From NCBI GenBank assembly GCA_036172665.1, contig CM069875.1:14601806-14665805 (forward strand): a stretch of 64,000 nucleotides of DNA. The letters are read 5' to 3'. This document shows positions 12,164 to 23,300 of the stretch, piece by piece. This stretch comes from Prosopocoilus inquinatus (lineage: Eukaryota > Arthropoda > Insecta > Coleoptera > Lucanidae). A program made the translations under genes and the position numbers. The notes beneath the pieces are model-generated. The model was not told the DNA's origin and did no database searches. It saw only the letters and a list, made by a program, of their open reading frames with translations. Every line of letters starts with the position of its first letter. The first letter of the stretch is position 1.

Positions 12164-12567
12164 CGGTGGGCCGGCACGTTTATTTGAACAAATTAGAGTG
12201 CTTAAAGCAGGGTAAAATTTCGCCTGAATATTGTGTGCATGGAATAATGAAATAAAACCTCGGTTCTATTTTGTTGGTTTTCGGAACCCCGAGGTAATGA
12301 TTAATAGGATCGGATGGGCGCATTCGTATTGCGACGTTAGAGATGAGATTCTTGGATCGTCGCATGACGGACAGATGCGAAAGCATTTGCCAAAAACGCT
12401 TTCATTGATCAAGAACGAAAGTTAGAGGTTCGAAGGCGATCAGATACCGCCCTTGTTCTAACCATGAACGATGCCAGCTAGCGATCCGCCGACGTTCCTC
12501 CGATGAATCGGCGGGCAGCTTCCGGGAAACCAAAGCTTTTGGGTTCCGGGGGAAGTATGGTTGCAAA

Positions 12568-12607
<40 letters not shown>

Positions 12608-12691
12608 ATGGAGCCTGCGGCTTAATTTGACTCAACACGGGAAACCTCACCAGGCCCGGACACCGGAAGGATTGACAGATTGAGAGCTCTT
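12164..12691 (+). pseudogene. 18S rRNA fragment (pseudogene)
   Basis: The stretch matches the central to 3' part of eukaryotic 18S rRNA. Landmarks are GGTTCTATTTTGTTGGTTTT, the AACTTAAAGGAATTGACGGA core and GATTGACAGATTGAGAGCTC. It starts at satellite and stops abruptly after GAGAGCTCTT, where the gene should continue. Changes at near-universal positions argue for a pseudogene: AGAGATGAGATTCTT replaces AGAGGTGAAATTCTT, and CATGACGGACAGATGC replaces CAAGACGGACAGAAGC. It lies on the strand opposite to the neighbouring 28S, so it is not part of an intact transcription unit. Confidence 0.9.
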
Positions 12692-13273
12692 TTCTCATTT
12701 GTTTTATCTCTCGCCAGTTCCCATCCTAGGCGATCAAGAACTCTGCCGACATTGTACCAACTCTGATCGTGGGCTCTTTTTGAATGATGGTCTGTGTTTG
12801 CGAAAGTAACCAACGAATTAGTTACTAACGAAAGCGTACCTGGCTGAAGATGTTCGGTCGGCGACAATTCGCCCCCACCCGTCTCTCGGTTGAGCACTCG
12901 ACTTTACGGCCTACGCTACGAGCAGCTTCGTCACTTCGCACAGCTCGCGCGAGCGACTGACCGGATCATCCTCGGTTCTGCAGCTGTTGCGGTGTCTCTT
13001 CTGAGGGACAGCCGCTCTCATGCGGGCCACCGTTCCGCCGCACCAGCACCGCCGTCCGAATAATCCTTTGATGCTGTGTGGCGTCGCACTGACGTGCGTT
13101 TGTGAGAATTTCCGGAGTCTCGACCTAATCGACAAGGCGAATCTCCCGTTCTCGCCGTACGCCCGCCGGCGATACCCAATACGAGCAGCATCCCCGCTCA
13201 CTCGACGTCGCCGGGTCGAACGTACGGCCGTTCAGGGCGGCGTGGACGACGCGGGATCTCGTCTAACCGACAA
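12692..13273 (-). other. Sequence beyond the 28S 3' end (3' ETS/IGS-like)
   Basis: This follows the 28S 3' end on the minus strand without a break. The part nearest the 28S, from about 13097, is shared with 50292-50467. I infer external transcribed or intergenic spacer. Short open frames on both strands look like chance frames in GC-rich DNA. I see no promoter or spacer subrepeats. Confidence 0.55.
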
Positions 13274-14217
13274 GACGAATCCCCAAGCAAAGGGCCGAGT
13301 CTCAACAGATCGCAGCGTGGAAACTGCTCTACCGAGCACAACACCCCGCCAGGTACGTAAGTCGTCTGCAGACGATTCCGAGTTCCGACATCGAACTTTG
13401 AGACACCCATGATCGACCGCTGGAGGCCGGCCGTACGTAGCGATTTGATACCGCCGCCGACCGTGCGCCCCGTGCGGCAAGCTAGGGCTCGTGCGAAGGC
13501 GGGCGCGGGCGCCCGCCTCCTATTAAAGTCACATTGATTTGAGCCTTTCGACTCTCGGAACTCCTAAAGGTATCGTTGCCACCTTTGACTAGAAAGGATA
13601 CGGCCTCAGAGGCGTTCAGACATAATTCCACGGATGGTAGCTTCGCACCACCGCCCGTTCGAGCGAGTGCGTGAACCAAATGTCCGAACCTGCGGTTCCT
13701 CTCGTACTGAGCAGGATTACTATCGCAACGACCTGTCATCATCAGCATCTTCGACATCGAAGGATCAAAAAGCGACGTCGCTATGAACGCTTGGCCGCCA
13801 CAAGCCAGTTAGAGCAAAAGGGCAAAAGCTGGCTTGATCCCGATGTTCAGATCAAGCCAGCTTTTGCCCTTTTGCTCTACGCGAGGTTTCTGTCCTCGTT
13901 GAGCTGGCCTTAGGGCACCTGCGTTATTCTTTGACAGATGTACCGCCCCAGTCAAACTCCCCGCCTGGCAGTGTCCTCGAATCGGATCACGCGGGAACAT
14001 GTGTCGGCGATCCGCGCGCGGACCCGCGAGGGGTCCGCGGCCTCACGCCGCTCTACGCGGTTGGCTCGAGAACACCGTGATTGCCGCCGCGTAAGCGGAC
14101 GGCTCACGCGTTCCGCCTCACCGAGTAAGTAAAGAAACGATGAAAGTAGTGGTATTTCACCGGCGACGTTTCCGTCTCCCACTTATGCTACACCTCTCAT
14201 GTCTCCTTACATTGCCA

Positions 14218-14256
<39 letters not shown>

Positions 14257-14315
14257 ATTTTTCCAAGCCCGTTCCCTTGGCAGTGGTTTCGCTAGATAGT
14301 AGGTAGGGACAGTGG
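13274..14315 (-). rRNA. 28S rRNA 3' part, copy 1, rearranged
   Basis: On the minus strand it runs from the R1-site region (ACTGTCCCTACCTACTATCT, 14295-14314) to the predicted 28S end at GATTCGTC (13274-13281). It contains AGAACCGCAGGTTCGGACAT and TTTAATAGGAGGCGGGCGCC. Compared with the second copy (50468-51739) it lacks about 110 bp near 13747. It also has about 85 bp near 13811 replaced by an inverted duplicate of adjoining 28S sequence. The rRNA would not fold normally, so this is a degenerate copy. Confidence 0.9.
13811..13878. repeat. 28-bp perfect inverted repeat inside 28S
   Basis: Arms 13811-13838 and 13851-13878 are exact reverse complements around CCCGATGTTCAG. The second arm is normal 28S sequence. 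The first arm plus the loop is an inverted copy of the same stretch, as comparison with 51203-51242 shows. Confidence 0.9.
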
Positions 14316-17300
14316 ACAGTCCATCCAAAAGGCTTGTCGTAGATCCAGCCATTACTGCTGCTATCTTCAGAGGCTTGGTGGAGACCTTGACCGGTATAGG
14401 TGGCAGCCAGTTTTTCGTGCCAGTACTTTTTAGAGGGAGAGTTGACTTGAAGTTTTGATAATTTTAAAAGAGACCTCTGGGAAAAGGGGGTTTGAAAAAG
14501 CTCTCGCATAAGGGGGTCGCCACCCGATCTCAGTTTCTCCAATCTACCCAACAAGATTTGCGGCATCAGAGTACGGAGGCAAAGAATTCCCAACCCACCA
14601 TCGCTGATGCTGGCGTAGAGAATCGAGTCAGGGGTGTGAATATGCAGATGTAGCATCTTTTTAACAGCGCCTTTAATTAGCTTGTCCAAATCATTTAGAA
14701 CTTTAGCTGTAGTTTTAAGAGTTTGCAGATGGTAGAGGAGGCGAGGTAATAAGTATGATCGTAACAACTGTAGCTTTTGATCGGGTTTGAGGGGGGGGCT
14801 ATGAAGATTGCTCAGCCAGGTAAGAATTTTACACAAGTTAGGCTTAAGAATTCCACCAGTACCAAAGTCATGACCAAGGTATTTGTAGGAGTCAACGGCT
14901 TGCACTTGGTTGATGGCGCCCTTTTTGATATTGAATAGGGGGTTAGTTTGAATAGCCACCCGTTTCTGACGAGGCACAGTACAAGCAGAAAGGGCATGAC
15001 ACTTCTTATTATTGATTTGCATGCCTCTTTTCCTACAGAAGTTTTCGATGGAAGATAAAATGGCCTTCGATTCCGTTATACTGTCGCTGAGAACCACAAG
15101 ATCATCTGCAAATGCCATTAAGGCGCAGGAATGAGTGTCGGATATGGCAGCACCTCGATAGGTACTATTAGTGATGGATACTAATTCATCAATTACCAGG
15201 TTGAAGAGGAATGGGCTTAGAGGATCACCTTGCTTTACCCCTCTATTGAACTTGATAGATTTGGTGGAGTCAAGGCCCACATGAATCGAGGTAGTAGCTA
15301 GCGACAAGGAGTTCTTAATATAATCTCTGGTGTCCGAGTCGATGCCATTGGCAAAGAGAGCTCGATTAATAGACGAATGGGAGACTGAGTCAAAGGCCTT
15401 TTGAATATCGAGGGAAACTATGTTGTATGGATGACCTTTGAGTGATCGGTCGCGCGTATAAAAGCCCAGCAGCAAGGCGTTAGGAAGGGTAGCATCAGAT
15501 TTAACGAATCCCCTCTGATGCAAGTTATGAGAAACCTTGTTCCTGAGGCGATTGAGTAAGATGCGATGGTAGGTTTTCATCAGTACTGAACCCAAGGTTA
15601 TTGGCCTCCAATTCGAGACGTCTTTTCTGTTTCCCTTTTTGAAAATTAGGATGGTCTTGTTTTCATGCCAAGAGGGGGGTGGGCTTTTGAAAAATTGAAC
15701 AACGTTTAAGATTATTTCCAAATGTTGGGCTTTGGAGGCGGTTTTCAGGTCTCTACCACGAATTCCATCTGGGCCAGGAGCGCCATCTCGCATTACGTTT
15801 AGAACAAGTTGGATTTCATCCCTAGAAATAGGATAGTAGAGATTGCAGGGATTATTCTGGCTTCGGATGGCTTGGTGATCTTCCAAAGAGGGGGACTCGA
15901 AAAGAGCCTTAAAGTGGTTCTCCACTTCGTTTAGCGAAGGCTTCTCATCTTCTAAATCGTCAAGGTCTCGGTTCGTTAAAATTTTCTCCGCGAGAGCCTT
16001 TCGGTTTTACTGTATAGGTCCTGAGCTTTTTTAAAATTGGAAGCTCTTGGGCCGGAGTCACCTTTGGCCGCACCATAGACCCCTTTACCGGAGCAGATAG
16101 GAGACCTCCTTGGTTTGGGTTTAGGGGGATTCTTATTGGGCCATATACGTTTTATGAAAAGATCAAGATTCTGAAGAGCGATGAAAGTATTGCTTTCGTA
16201 ACATATTTCGGATAGTAAGAGCTTATCTTCATTGGAAAATTCGCTGCTATTTTCTATTAGATGGATAATATGCGCGCGGACGGTATCACTGCAAGGGGCT
16301 GGGACGGGGGGTTCGTTATCCATTAAAATTGGTTATTCTTTTTCGATAGAGATTGTAGTCGCGGTTTTGGTCGTCTGGCCGGAATCAGATGTAATATTTG
16401 CTGGCGCATCTTGAAGAGACAAGGCCAGTGGCTGGATCGGTAACAAGGTACGGCGTTCGTCTAAAATCTCTAGTGACTGCTCAAGAAGGGAAAAAATGTA
16501 GGATGAGGAAGAGTTTACTGCATGAGTATTTGAAGGGCCGGGGATCTGTGAGTCGTGAAAACCTGGTGACGAGGAGATTCCCAGGGTCATATGGGTTGAT
16601 GTTTCCTGGGCATTGCTTTGTTTAGGGGAAGAGCGGGGGTCAGGTAGAGCTGGGACTGGGGGTTCGTTATCAGACACAGATTGTATACTGATATAACGGT
16701 TGTTAGAGGGATTCAAGCAAACAGTCGGAGTTGTAGAGAAGGGAGCGGGGTTCAAAACCACCGGAGGGGGGGGGTAGGTTTCGAGGGTATCGAGTTCGTA
16801 GAAATAGGGATTCCAGCTCTTCCCCCGGCAGGAGATAACGAAGAAAGTTTTACCGGAGATTTGCATGCTAAAGTTTTAGTAGCGTTTTCCGATAGTATGG
16901 AGGCGGGTGGGGAGAGTGATGCAGTTGTTTGAGGACGAGAGAGTAACGCACTCGAAGAGAGGTCTGAAGGTGGAGCGTCAGGGGGGCATAAGATGGAGAC
17001 TGAGGGCGACTCAGGAGTGATGTTCGGCGTGGGGGAAGAAATTGAGGCAACAGAGGAATTATCAGAAAGTAAGACCACTGAGGAATTATTAGATTGCGGC
17101 TTATTAGAAAGATAAATGTCACGATAAGCCGTCACTAGGACTTTATACTCTTTTTTGGCCCGGCGCCCTCTAATCTGGTCAATGGTTAGACCTAGGAGAA
17201 TACTGGCGTCCTTGTTGATCGTTATGCCTTCGTAGGATGCCTCGAACCTGGCCAACTTCTCGAGTTCGGCAGCTTGTTGCGATATCTTAGAGGTTAAAGC

Positions 17301-17544
17301 TTCATTCGCAAGAATAGCTACGGCCGGATGGGCTCGTTTACGGTGGAGGCACAGCCCAGTATTTGTGGTAAATTTAAGCCCACAATCTTCACACCGAAAT
17401 AAGTTGGGGTCTGGGAGAGTAGAGTTGCGTTTAGCCTCAACGGGGTGCATACGGCGAATATGGTACAGGCAAGCGTTCTCATCCTTAAGTTTAGTGTTGC
17501 AGATATTGCAAATATTTTTGGGTCGAGGTGTTAGGTTAGGTTAG
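14207..17544 (-). pseudogene. R2 protein: zinc fingers and reverse transcriptase, broken
   Basis: Read on the minus strand from just after an in-frame TAA near 17545. There are two C2H2 fingers, CNICN...HIRRMH (about 17460-17500) and CEDCGL...HRKRAH (about 17325-17385), then a serine/proline-rich linker. The reverse transcriptase follows, with IVSLDIQKAFDSVSH (about 15395), GVKQGDPLSPFLFN (about 15230) and FADDLV (about 15105), and then the thumb. There is a frameshift at a run of C near 16770, a TAA at about 16333 and another shift near 15930. The frame then reads through the deletion into 28S for about 36 codons and stops at 14207. R2 protein normally cuts the 28S site and primes on it; this one lacks the nuclease. 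Confidence 0.85.
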
Positions 17545-17545
17545 C
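17529..17545 (+). repeat. Short telomere-like run (TTAGG)3
   Basis: Three TTAGG units in the R2 leader. This is the insect telomeric motif, but three units may be chance. Confidence 0.4.
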
Positions 17546-17893
17546 TAGCGTCCAGATGTTCCGGCGCTAGAGGACTAAGCCCTGTGCCTATGGCAGCCAG
17601 TAACACTCTTAAACATAGTGCAGATCATGGGGAATGGCGTCATCACCTGGCTGCCCGCGTGCGGTCTCAGCCGGTCAAGGGAACGAAGCGCGCCCGGACA
17701 CGGCAAAGGCGATGCGCGCACTGACAAACAAGTTATACGTCATACAACTGCAATGCGACAAACAAGTTATACGTACGCACTGGGATCGGCCAAGTCAATT
17801 TTTTCTTTCGACGGACACAAATAACAACTGTAAAACAATGCACAAATCCACGCACAGTAGCTAAAAGCATCACCAACATTCATCCGCACAGAG
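17546..17893 (-). other. R2 5' leader
   Basis: About 350 bp between the 28S junction and the open R2 frame. It contains ACAAACAAGTTATACGT twice, near 17724 and 17758. Known R2 leaders often form an HDV-like self-cleaving ribozyme at the junction; I could not confirm such a fold by eye. Confidence 0.5.
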
Positions 17894-18005
17894 AGAGAGT
17901 CATAGTTACTTCCGCCGTTTACCCTCGCTTGCTTGAATTTCTTCACATTGACATTCAGAGCACTGGGCAGAAATCATATTGCGTCAACACCCGCTGGGGC
18001 CATCG

Positions 18006-18039
<34 letters not shown>

Positions 18040-19113
18040 CGAGTCCATGCCAGTTCTGAGCTGACCGTTGAATGGCGGCCGAAGAGGACACCTAAGGGCG
18101 GCGCGAACCGTCCGAAGGGCCTCGCAGCAAGGAAGTTCCGCGGGAGGCCAAGGCACGGGACCGAGCTCGGATCCGTTACGCCGGAGCGAACTTCACCTCG
18201 CACAGGCCCGGCACGTTAGCCGGGACCCGCTTCCCGACCAAGCCCGACGCGCCCCGATCCTCAGAGCCAATCCTTATCCCGAAGTTACGGATCCAATTTG
18301 CCGACTTCCCTTACTTACATTATTCTATCGACTAGAGGCTCTTAACCTTGGAGACCTGCTGCGGATATGGGTACGAACCGGCGCGATCCTCCACGTGGCC
18401 CTCTCCTGGATTTTCAAGGTCCGAGGGGACGATCCGGACACCGCCGCAACTGCGGTGCTCTTCGCGCTCCAAACCATATCTCCCTGCTAGAGGATTCCAT
18501 GGAACTCGAGCGCTTATGCAGAAAAGAAAACTCTTCCCGGATCTCCCGACGGCGTCTCCAGGTCTCTTTGGGTTACCCCGACGAACTCTCTTGCGAGGGC
18601 CCGACGTATTGGCGGTTCCGCTGCCGGGTTCCGGAATAGGAACCGGATTCCCTTTCGCCCCGGAGGGTGTGAAAAACTGCTCTTCCACCGAGATAGAGTG
18701 TCTAGAGAGTTACGTACACCTGCATCGACATCGGCTTTCGCCTAGTGCTTAGGATCGACTGACTCGTGTGTAACGGCTGTTCACACGAAACCCTTCTCCA
18801 CGTCAGTCCTCCAGGGCCTCGCTGGAGTATTTGCTACTACCACCAAGATCAGCACCGATGGCGGCTCCAGACGGGCTCGCGCCCGGTCCTTCTGCGCTCA
18901 CCGTCGCGACCCTCCTACTCGTCAGGGCTTCATGGAGCGTCGCTGCCGCCACGCGAGGTGACGACGGACGCACCGCACATGCCGCTGACGGCAGAGTATA
19001 AGCACGACGCTTCAGCGCCATCCATTTTCAGGGCTAGTAACTTCGGCAGGTGAGTTGTTACACACTCCTTGGCGGATTCCGACTTCCATGGCCACCGTCC
19101 TGCTGTCTTAAGT
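17894..19113 (-). rRNA. 28S rRNA middle part, copy 1, upstream of the R2 site
   Basis: On the minus strand it reads from CTTAAGACAGCAGGACGGTG (19093-19112) through CCTGCCGAAGTTACTAGCCC and GGGGAATCCGACTGTCTAAT to GGGTAAACGGCGGAAGTAAC and the R2 site. It looks continuous. One base in the last block, GGCGGAAGT against the usual GGCGGGAGT, is atypical. The 5' side is cut by retrotransposon E1 about 1.2 kb upstream of the R2 site. Confidence 0.92.
19104..19113 (+). repeat. Target 10-mer before E1 (28S-derived)
   Basis: TGTCTTAAGT. Here it is the antisense strand of 28S and abuts E1. The same 10-mer precedes every element of the array, so it appears to be the insertion target or target duplication. 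Confidence 0.75.
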
Positions 19114-19117
19114 CTGC

Positions 19118-19151
19118 AGTCTGCATCGAGCGCTCGACGCGAGCGGACGTG
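19118..19151 (+). promoter_or_regulatory. E1 core promoter: Inr A and DPE GGACGTG
   Basis: The A at 19118 lies in GCAGTCT, an initiator-like context. GGACGTG at 19145-19151 sits at +28 to +34 from it, the spacing of the downstream promoter element used by insect LINEs such as jockey and the I factor. The palindrome TCGAGCGCTCGA lies between them. The ORF1 ATG follows at +37. Confidence 0.65.
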
Positions 19152-19153
19152 CG

Positions 19154-20314
19154 ATGGCAGAGCCGGTTAAGCGAGTACGTGCGACTAGCGTGGTGGGGGG
19201 CGAATCGAACATGGCGACAAGTGCGAAGCGGTTGTCAGCGGGAAGTAAAAATACTTGTGAAATGAGCTACGAGGACGTCACTTTGGAGAAGGCGAGGAAG
19301 CTTTTGTTGTCTGCGACCGAACTCGTGCCGGTTAGATCGGAAACGTTGAAAGTAGAGGACCGTAAAAAGTTGCGCGACATGATTGCAGATTTGTACGCGA
19401 TAGTGGCCGAACAAAACGGTGTTTTGAAGGAGTCGAGGAAGTTGCAGCAGGCAGCGAAAGCACCGAGCCTTCAGGAAAAGGAAACGGGTAAGTCAAATTC
19501 ATTTTCTTACGCGAGTGTGGCGGCAAAGAAATCGAGTGCGCGAAAGGAATTAGGGTCAATTGTAACGGTAAAAATTGAGGCGGCTAAAAATCAAACTGCG
19601 TTAGAAATGCGCAAACAGCTAGAGAGAACCGTAGACGTAGTAGATAGACAAATCGGCGTAAAAAATGTAAAGGAGACGAAAAATGGATGCGTACTTGTAG
19701 AATGCGTGACGCGAGTAGACGCGGAAAAACTGACGGCGACAGTGGCGGAAAAATTGTCCGGAGAGATGCGAGCAAAAGAAGTAGAAAAATCCAATCCGGT
19801 GACAGTAATATTTGGCATAAATCGCGAACTAGAGTCGGACGAAATTAAAGCGTGTTTGTACAAACAGAACGAGGTAATTGCCACAAACTATGAAAATTTT
19901 GAGGCGTTCGAGAGGGAAATAAACATCTTTAGGTATTTCACAGGAAAATTCAACAACAAAACGAAACACGCGGTAGCGGCAGTAAGCGCGAAACTTAGGA
20001 ACCTAATCGTGAATCGGAAAGTAAAAATTATGTGGCGCCATTGTGACGTAGAGGATCAAAAAGAGGTACAATACTGCTTTAAATGCTTAGGAACCGGACA
20101 CATAGCGAAAGAGTGCAAAAAATCAACGCAAATTTGTAAAAAATGCGCAGGGGAACATAACTTAGCGGAATGCAGAACTACGATAAAAAAATGCGCGGTT
20201 TGCGAACGTCGGAAAATACCGGGGGTAGATATTAAGCACGAAGCTTATTCTAAAGAATGCACGTCGCTAAAACGGATTCGCGAAAATCAAACAAAACGCA
20301 TCAATTATGGATAG
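19154..20314 (+). CDS. E1 ORF1, gag-like zinc-knuckle protein
   Basis: 386 residues. The N-terminal third is basic and serine-rich. A central segment (about 136-290) resembles the folded core of R1-type ORF1 proteins. Three zinc knuckles follow: C308-C311-H316-C321 (CX2CX4HX4C), C328-C331-H335-C340 and C347-C350-H362-C369. In this clade ORF1p binds element RNA and guides it to the target. The ATG at 19154 follows the predicted start site by 36 nt and is conserved in position in all five copies with a 5' end. The stop overlaps the ORF2 start. The frame is intact, without internal stops. Confidence 0.92.
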   Translation: MAEPVKRVRATSVVGGESNMATSAKRLSAGSKNTCEMSYEDVTLEKARKLLLSATELVPVRSETLKVEDRKKLRDMIADLYAIVAEQNGVLKESRKLQQAAKAPSLQEKETGKSNSFSYASVAAKKSSARKELGSIVTVKIEAAKNQTALEMRKQLERTVDVVDRQIGVKNVKETKNGCVLVECVTRVDAEKLTATVAEKLSGEMRAKEVEKSNPVTVIFGINRELESDEIKACLYKQNEVIATNYENFEAFEREINIFRYFTGKFNNKTKHAVAAVSAKLRNLIVNRKVKIMWRHCDVEDQKEVQYCFKCLGTGHIAKECKKSTQICKKCAGEHNLAECRTTIKKCAVCERRKIPGVDIKHEAYSKECTSLKRIRENQTKRINYG

Positions 20315-23300
20315 ACGACGAAATTACACGAACGCGGGGCAAATGAATCAAATTAAATGTCTACAAATAAATCTAGGCAGAGGAAGAAAAGCGACGAATA
20401 ATTTATTAGAAAAAATAGCGAGAGAAAACATTCAGATAATTTTTATTCAGGAACCGTATGTAATAAACGAGAAAGTTTGCGGCTTTCCGGGAAAATTCAA
20501 AGTGTACCAAACAAACAAGGGATTAGAAGAGGTACCTCTTAGAACCGCGATAGTAATTACGGACCCAGACATTAGCGGATTACTAATATCGGAGAAAAGC
20601 GACGGGAACATAACAACAACAGAATTACGCGGAAAGGGATTAAAGCTAATAGCGGTATCGGCATACTTACCGCCAGAGGAACGACACGCGGGCGAGTTTC
20701 AGGGAAATCTTCGCAAATTAAGCCGGATCATAGAACAAGCGAGCGACAATAACAACAACAAGTTGATTCTAGGAATAGACGGAAATAGCAAAAGTAGACT
20801 TTGGGGAAGCGATATCGAAGACAGGCGAGGCCGCGATCTAGAAAACTCAATGAACGACTTAAACATGACCGTCATAAACGACAACGAAAGTCCGACGTTT
20901 GAGGGACCCCGCGGAACGAGTTTTATCGATTTTACGGCGGTAAACGAACGAATGTACCCGCAAATATCGAACTGGGAACTCAGCGACGAAGTCACGCTAT
21001 CGGATCACAAATACATCGCGTTTACGATACAACAGGAAAAAAATGAGGAACAAGCGCACGATAAGCGGAAATACAACGTAAAAAAAGCGGACTGGGGAAA
21101 GTTCGAGAAAAATTTCGGGGAACAAGCGACAGAAATCGAGAGACAATTGGACAGATGTGAAAGCCAAGCGGAACTAGAAAGAACAGCGCAAAGATTAAAC
21201 GAGGCGATAATAAATGCATGCGAAGCATCCATGCCGCGGAAAAAATCATTCGGGAAGTCAGTCCCATGGTGGACGCAGGAATTAACGGTTTTACGGAAAG
21301 AAACGAACAAACTGCGGAGAAAATATCAAAGAAGCGATAACGCGGATCAAAGGAGAGAGCACGAGCAAGCTTACAGACAAAAACACAACGAGTACAAAAT
21401 AAAAATGCAGGAAACGCGAATTAATAAGTGGCGAGAATTTTGCACGAAATCAGGCGGGAAAGATCCGTGGGGAACGGCATACAAAGCGGTACGCAGGAAA
21501 AAAGCGGATGCAGGCGGAAACGTCACGATAAGAGACGCGAACAGCAGGGAAACGGAAAACGCGAACGAAACGGCGCGAGCTTTTTTAGAAGCATACTTTC
21601 CAGACGACGAGGACGGCTTGGAAATGGAGGAGCACGCGGAGATCAGGAGATTAGCGACCGCGGAGACGGATACGATGGACGACAGAGAATTCAAAGATAG
21701 CGAAATCGAAGAGGCGTTTAAATCTATGAATCCTAAAAAAGCACCGGGCGCGGACGGTATTACAGCGGACATAGCGCAGAAAGCGTACGAGTGCGTACCA
21801 GCGGTATTCGAAAAATTATTCAATCTCTGTCTAAAACGAGGGGTATTTCCGGAGTGCTGGAAACAGCAACTGATCAAAATCATACCGAAAGCGGGTAAAA
21901 CAGACAAAAACGACGTGAAAAGTTACAGGCCAATTAGTTTACTACCGGTCATAGGCAAGGCACTAGACAGCTTGATAATAAACCGAATCGAATATCACGC
22001 GTATTCCGAAGGCAAAATGCACGAAGGACAGTACGGGTTCAGAAAGGGGAAGTCAACAGTTGACGCGATAGAGAAAGTCACGAAGTTCATAAAAAACGCA
22101 AAAGACAGCGGCGAGTACAGCACGGCAATAATGTTAGATATTAAAGGCGCGTTCGATCACGCGTGGTGGCCGCAGATCATAAACCAACTAAAACGAAAAG
22201 AGTGCCCCAAAAACTTAGTAAAAATCGCGGAGTCGTATTTTTCAAATAGAGAGGCTATAATTGACGAACCGGGAACGCGAGAGGCGAAAAAAGTCACGAG
22301 AGGGTGCCCGCAGGGATCCAGGTCCGGACCTGGATACTGGAACATACTTTACGACGGAATCTTCGAAATAGAATTGCCCAGGGGGAGCGAAATAGTAGCT
22401 TTTGCGGACGACACGGTTTTACTCGTGAGAGCCAGGCAGTATAAGACACTGAAAAACGTAGCGAACGAGGCGTTGCAGAACATATCCGCCTGGAGCAGGA
22501 CGAACAAATTGACTTTCAACGCGACAAAGTCAGAGGCTATTTTTTACGGGAGAAAGCCGGGGCAACAGAAACCGACCTATAAACTAGGAAACGGAACCAT
22601 ATACTGCAAAGACGAGGTTAAATATCTGGGAGTCATTTTAGACAACAAACTGAACTTCAAAGCACACGTACAATACGCAACAGCCAAGGCAAGGGAGATA
22701 ACGAACAAAATAGGTGCGGCAGCAAAATTAACGTGGGGGCTCAACGGCAGAGCGGCGGCAGAAATATACAAGGGGGCGATAGAACCGTGCATGTTGTATG
22801 CGGCGCCGATATGGGCCGGAGCGTGCGGAGTTAAAGAAAAGAAGAAATTACTAGGCGTACAGCGATTATCGGCGGTCAGAGCGGCGAGAGCGTATTCGAC
22901 CACGTCAACGGAAGCGGCGGCGGTAATATCGGGAATGCTTCCGGCGGACCTGAGAATGTTAGAACTGGCGAAACGCAGAGCGGTAGCGGAGCTTAACCGA
23001 AACGAGATAGAAACCGAGACAGGCATCAGAACAGAACCGGGAAACATCGAAAAAACAGAAATATTCGAAACGAAAGTGCATCCGGCGGAGAGACGCGCAT
23101 TGAAATACGAAACGGAAGAAGTTTCAGATCGCGGAGCAGGAATTAAAATATACACGGACGGTTCAAAATCGGCAGAAGGGACGGGAGCGGCGTTCGTCGT
23201 ATACGCGCAAGAGGTAGAAATCCACAGCAGAAAAGTAAAACTTACGAACGAAAACGATAATTATCAAGCGGAACTGATCGCAATAAACGCGGCCGCAAAA

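Larger units (their letters stand above)
14316..17893 (-). mobile_element. R2 retrotransposon, 5' junction canonical, 3' part deleted
   Basis: On the minus strand the 5' junction follows 28S GTAACTATGACTCTCT (17894-17909), just before the known R2 site, with loss of the usual TTAAGG. The 3' junction is not at the R2 site: element sequence ending GGACTGT meets 28S at CCACTGTCCCTACC, about 70 bp further downstream at the R1 site. The C-terminal zinc knuckle, the restriction-like endonuclease, the 3' UTR and the intervening 28S are all missing. A short ACTGTCC repeat at the junction suggests a microhomology deletion. The remaining length is about 3.6 kb. Confidence 0.88.

Noticed and set aside
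12231..12425. 64-codon frame in the 18S fragment
   Set aside because: It is rRNA sequence; the ATG and frame are incidental.
13020..13757. Open frames of 70-130 codons
   Set aside because: They overlap the 28S 3' end and spacer and are not conserved as proteins.
17529..17545. Telomeric array
   Set aside because: Only three TTAGG units, inside an R2 leader; not a telomere or a clear interstitial telomeric tract.
17780..17900. HDV-like ribozyme at the R2 5' junction
   Set aside because: Known from other R2 elements, but I could not draw a convincing double pseudoknot by eye. A covariance-model search would decide.
18068..18752. Several open frames of 90-140 codons on both strands
   Set aside because: They lie within 28S rRNA sequence; GC-rich rDNA gives chance frames.
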